Shown in pieces: positions 61,030-64,000 of a stretch of 64,000 bases of DNA (positions are counted from its first letter, which is position 1; each line of letters starts with the position of its first letter). Below the pieces are notes generated by a model. The model was not told where the DNA came from. It was given only the letters and a program-made list of their open reading frames with translations, and did not search any database. The stretch is from assembly GCF_022458985.1 (NCBI RefSeq), contig NC_061771.1, forward strand, positions 18,158,001 through 18,222,000. The letters run 5' to 3'. This stretch comes from Mugil cephalus. Its lineage: Eukaryota > Chordata > Actinopteri > Mugiliformes > Mugilidae. The position numbers were made by a program, and so were the translations under genes.

Positions 61030-64000
61030 AAAGTAATAGAAAGCAAATAAGCAAATACGTGTGAGAGAGGCATTCCTGAAAGGCAGAGAGATGAAGTGGT
61101 AGAGAGAAGAACAGAAGCTACAAAGGCTAAACATGGAAGATGAGCCTGTTGAACACCACATGAAGATAAAACCACTGTCCCAGCTTTGCTTTAATTTAAC
61201 ATTCTCATTCTCACACACTACAAAAAGTACTATAATCACACTCATCAACCTTTGTAAAGGATGCAGCTTTGCAGGGAACGTCATCACAAACATCAAACTG
61301 TAAATTTCGTGCAGATTTTTTCCCCCAATCTTTTTTAAGATAAGCCACCCAAAAAGACATGGCACTGTGGACTGGAGGCCTTCCAGTTCCTTCATGTAAT
61401 AACACTTTATACTGTATTAATTGTGCACTGATCAAAGTATATAAGCTCAGGGATCTACAGTCTATACTGTCAGAAACAGAACAGAAAAAAAAGGCAACAC
61501 AATACTATTAACTGAGCTGTGTCACGCAATATTTCCACGTGGTATGAGTTGATAATACAGAAAAAAAACGACAGGAGCACTGACAAAACAGACCCTGTGA
61601 TATGGGGTATTCTATGCGTTTTTGCTCGTTGCACGTGTTTTTCTGAATTTGTCTTAAAATGTCTAAAATATGAACAATTCAGCACTTAGCTTATGTGCGC
61701 TAAATAAGCTAAATGCTAGTTGTTATAATATTATCAGAAATACCTTTAAAGGAACGAAATGAAATAAGTGTGTGCAAATACAAAAGTTTAAGGCAGTGTA
61801 TTATATCACATGGAAACGCATAGATGGATGGATGGACGGAGGGTAAAGTGTAAAAGAAGTGACACATTTCACACGTTCCCGTCAGAGACTCTCACGCGGC
61901 CGCACAGACAGTGCTCAGACTCGGTCTGTTCACATCTGAGGAGCTTCAATCACCCATCCACAAGTGAACATTTCCAGGTGATAACAGTGATACAGCAGAG
62001 GTGCTAACAGCTAATCGCACCACATATAGTGCTCAACAGCTAATGCGCCGCCTGAAACGGAATCAAAGAACGGGAAGGAAATTGATTCCGGCGACCACAG
62101 GGTCTGATGCTCAGCTTGAACAGACTCTCAGAAGACGAAGATAAGAGCCGTGTTAACACCTTCGTAAGTGCGGAGTCTGACATGAAAGGGCTTCACTGTA
62201 GTGTGCGTGTCTACTGGAAAATAAAATTCACTCATAACTTGTCAAGGAAAAGGTAAAGCTTTCCCCAGAAGGGTTAAAAAGGCATTTTTGTGCAAACAGA
62301 CAGGAGTTAAACATTTACTTAGTTTAGGATGCACTGACAATTTTCAGGTGCAAACTCTGTGTCTGAATGAATAGTTTGAGTGTTTGAGAAATATATTACA
62401 GGATATATTACAAGTTCAAGACTCAAGAAAAAAATAAAACATAATATGACTTGTTTTGGCGTTTGATCACATGGGTCATATATTGTAATAATTTCTATAA
62501 TAACTATATACATTTAATATTGATTTAAACTTATAGAATCCAGTCATTAAACAAGCATAAATGAATAAAGATATTTGATTTGAATGTTCAGATGTGGCAT
62601 CAGTTTTTTTGATTTCTCTCCATCACACAGTGGATGGGTTCGTGTGCGATTGCGGTATCCTCTATATGAGTGTGTGTGTGTGTGTGTGTTAACTCTGTGC
62701 CCTGCAGTGCTTACACTGAGTTCAGGCCAGGCCGAGGAGAGAGATGTATTCTAAGTTAAGCCTTTGAAGGCCGCGGCGTGGCTTTGATGTGCATGGAGGT
62801 CTATAGAGGACAATGTATTCATGTTAAAATGAGAGAGGCAGAAACATACAGAAAAACCTCAAAGACACACACACATACACACACTTACAATCAGCCCGCA
62901 CTTCAAAGGGAACCTGAACGAGGCCTTCCTGTATGGACTTCATAGCTGCAGGCATTATATCTCTCCCTGTGTGTGTGTGTGTGTGTCCTCTAAAAAGGGA
63001 GTCTTCGTTTTCTCCTGGAGACCTCACTGATGTCACCTTGACTCTGCGTCGGTCAGCGTGCCCGCGCTCGGCCGCCGCTGCGAGGCGTCGCTCAGTTTGA
63101 ATCGCGCCTGACTGCACTGATCTGAGGAGGAATGCGACGGGCGAACAGAGACCCCCCCCCTCCCCTTCCCAAACTGTGGATCACCAGCACTGTAAACACA
63201 GGGGACAATGTGTGTGTATCTCCTTGGTGGAGGGGGCCGAGGGCTTCCCTTTGGCTAGGTTAAATCCTAATGCCTCTTATCTTCTCCACTTGGCTCTCTT
63301 GGTATCTCCACCTAAAATCTGTACCCTTCAGCTGCCAAACACAGCTTTAATATGGATTTCCTTTCAATACAGATTCCTCTCTTTCAATATCCTCTGACTC
63401 GGCATTTTTTTAACAGCAGTTTTCCTTTACACGCTGACAGGAAGCCTGACGTGACAAACACTGTGCGATCGCCGTGGTAAAACGTGGCGCATTTCATTTT
63501 GACTAAATTAAAAAAAAAAAAAAAAGTTCTGGCGAATGTTTCTTCCGGAGGTAAGATGCCACGAGAGACCATGAACTGCCTTAGAGCGCAATCACAGACA
63601 TTTGTCGAATTTTTCAAACCCATTTCCCGTGTCCAATAAAAGCATAAAAAAGCCCCTAAATGTATTCACTACTTAATGACAAGGGCTTATTCTCAATTGT
63701 CAATTATCTGCCCTTGAATTCCTCGAACACATTTGATCTCTATTCGATGAAATCTAAAATGTGTCTTGAATTACTTTTTTTTAGACAAAAAATCGTCATC
63801 AGTAAATTTCAGTTTTCCATTAAGAAACTATGAATAAGTCCTTGCACGTGTCTCTTTTTGATTCTGAGCAAAGTGTCGAAGAACTAACTTTATATTTCCA
63901 AAAAACCTTTATTTGCACACACACACATACACACATATTTACACTAGGCAATGGGCGTATGTAACACTCAGTAACTAATGTTATGAGAATTGAAGGATCC
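60411..64000 (-). other. tmem192: Right flank, probably tmem192 intron
   Basis: The penultimate tmem192 exon begins at 60410 in phase 2, so an upstream exon is required further right. None with transmembrane coding potential is seen, so this is most simply a long intron. It holds several (TG)n tracts (about 60992-61025, 62670-62689, 62970-62986), TGGA-rich sequence near 61.82 kb and AT-rich stretches. No other gene supported. Confidence 0.5.
60992..61025. repeat. (TG)n microsatellite
   Basis: About 17 TG units in the presumed tmem192 intron. His-Thr open frames on the minus strand are artefacts. Confidence 0.9.

Noticed and set aside
62824-63117. Minus-strand frame of 97 codons with a donor-like TTGTAAGT as an upstream tmem192 exon or other 5' exon
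   Set aside because: It passes through a TG repeat, contains no transmembrane segment and matches no part of TMEM192 I know. Its phase was not reconciled with the exon at 60410.

Overview
This is vertebrate nuclear DNA, almost certainly from a teleost, probably a spiny-rayed fish. Small multi-exon genes with GT-AG introns of very variable size lie in AT-rich sequence full of CA/TG, GATA, GAAA and TA microsatellites. Teleost-type repeats are scattered through it: a non-LTR retrotransposon 3' end, a hAT-type MITE, a Tc1-like remnant, a piggyBac remnant and LINE-like tails. The gene content matches the human chromosome 4q31-q32 neighbourhood.

Layout. 1-17.6 kb has no gene I can support; its main feature is a CpG-rich, promoter-like patch at about 8.3-9.1 kb. 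17.6-21.8 kb (minus) is tmem154, rebuilt as seven coding exons. 22.9-23.7 kb is a decayed retrotransposon. 25.6-27.3 kb (plus) is tma16, seven exons. 29.5-41.6 kb (minus) is marchf1, a membrane RING-CH ubiquitin ligase gene with six core coding exons and one 810-nt cassette exon. 44.1-47.5 kb (plus) is a two-exon gene for a 50-residue single-pass membrane peptide. I read it as an unannotated tandem paralogue of smim31, which lies at 50.0-50.3 kb (plus). 55.6-57.3 kb (plus) is apela, the Elabela/Toddler hormone. 59.2-60.4 kb (minus) is the 3' end of tmem192, whose other exons must lie beyond the right edge.

The genes form a syntenic block rather than a pathway. marchf1 acts on endosomal and plasma-membrane cargo, tmem192 is a late-endosome/lysosome membrane protein, tma16 works in 60S ribosome biogenesis, and apela signals through the apelin receptor. 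smim31, its paralogue and apela form a run of micropeptide genes. The most interesting observations are the smim31 paralogue, whose coding exon 1 is exactly as long and in the same phase as that of smim31; an in-frame, stop-free 81-nt intron in smim31; and a marchf1 cassette exon that supplies its own copy of the first zinc-binding cysteine of the RING-CH domain.

All gene models were built by eye from splice-site consensus, reading phase and remembered family sequences. No alignment or database search was run.
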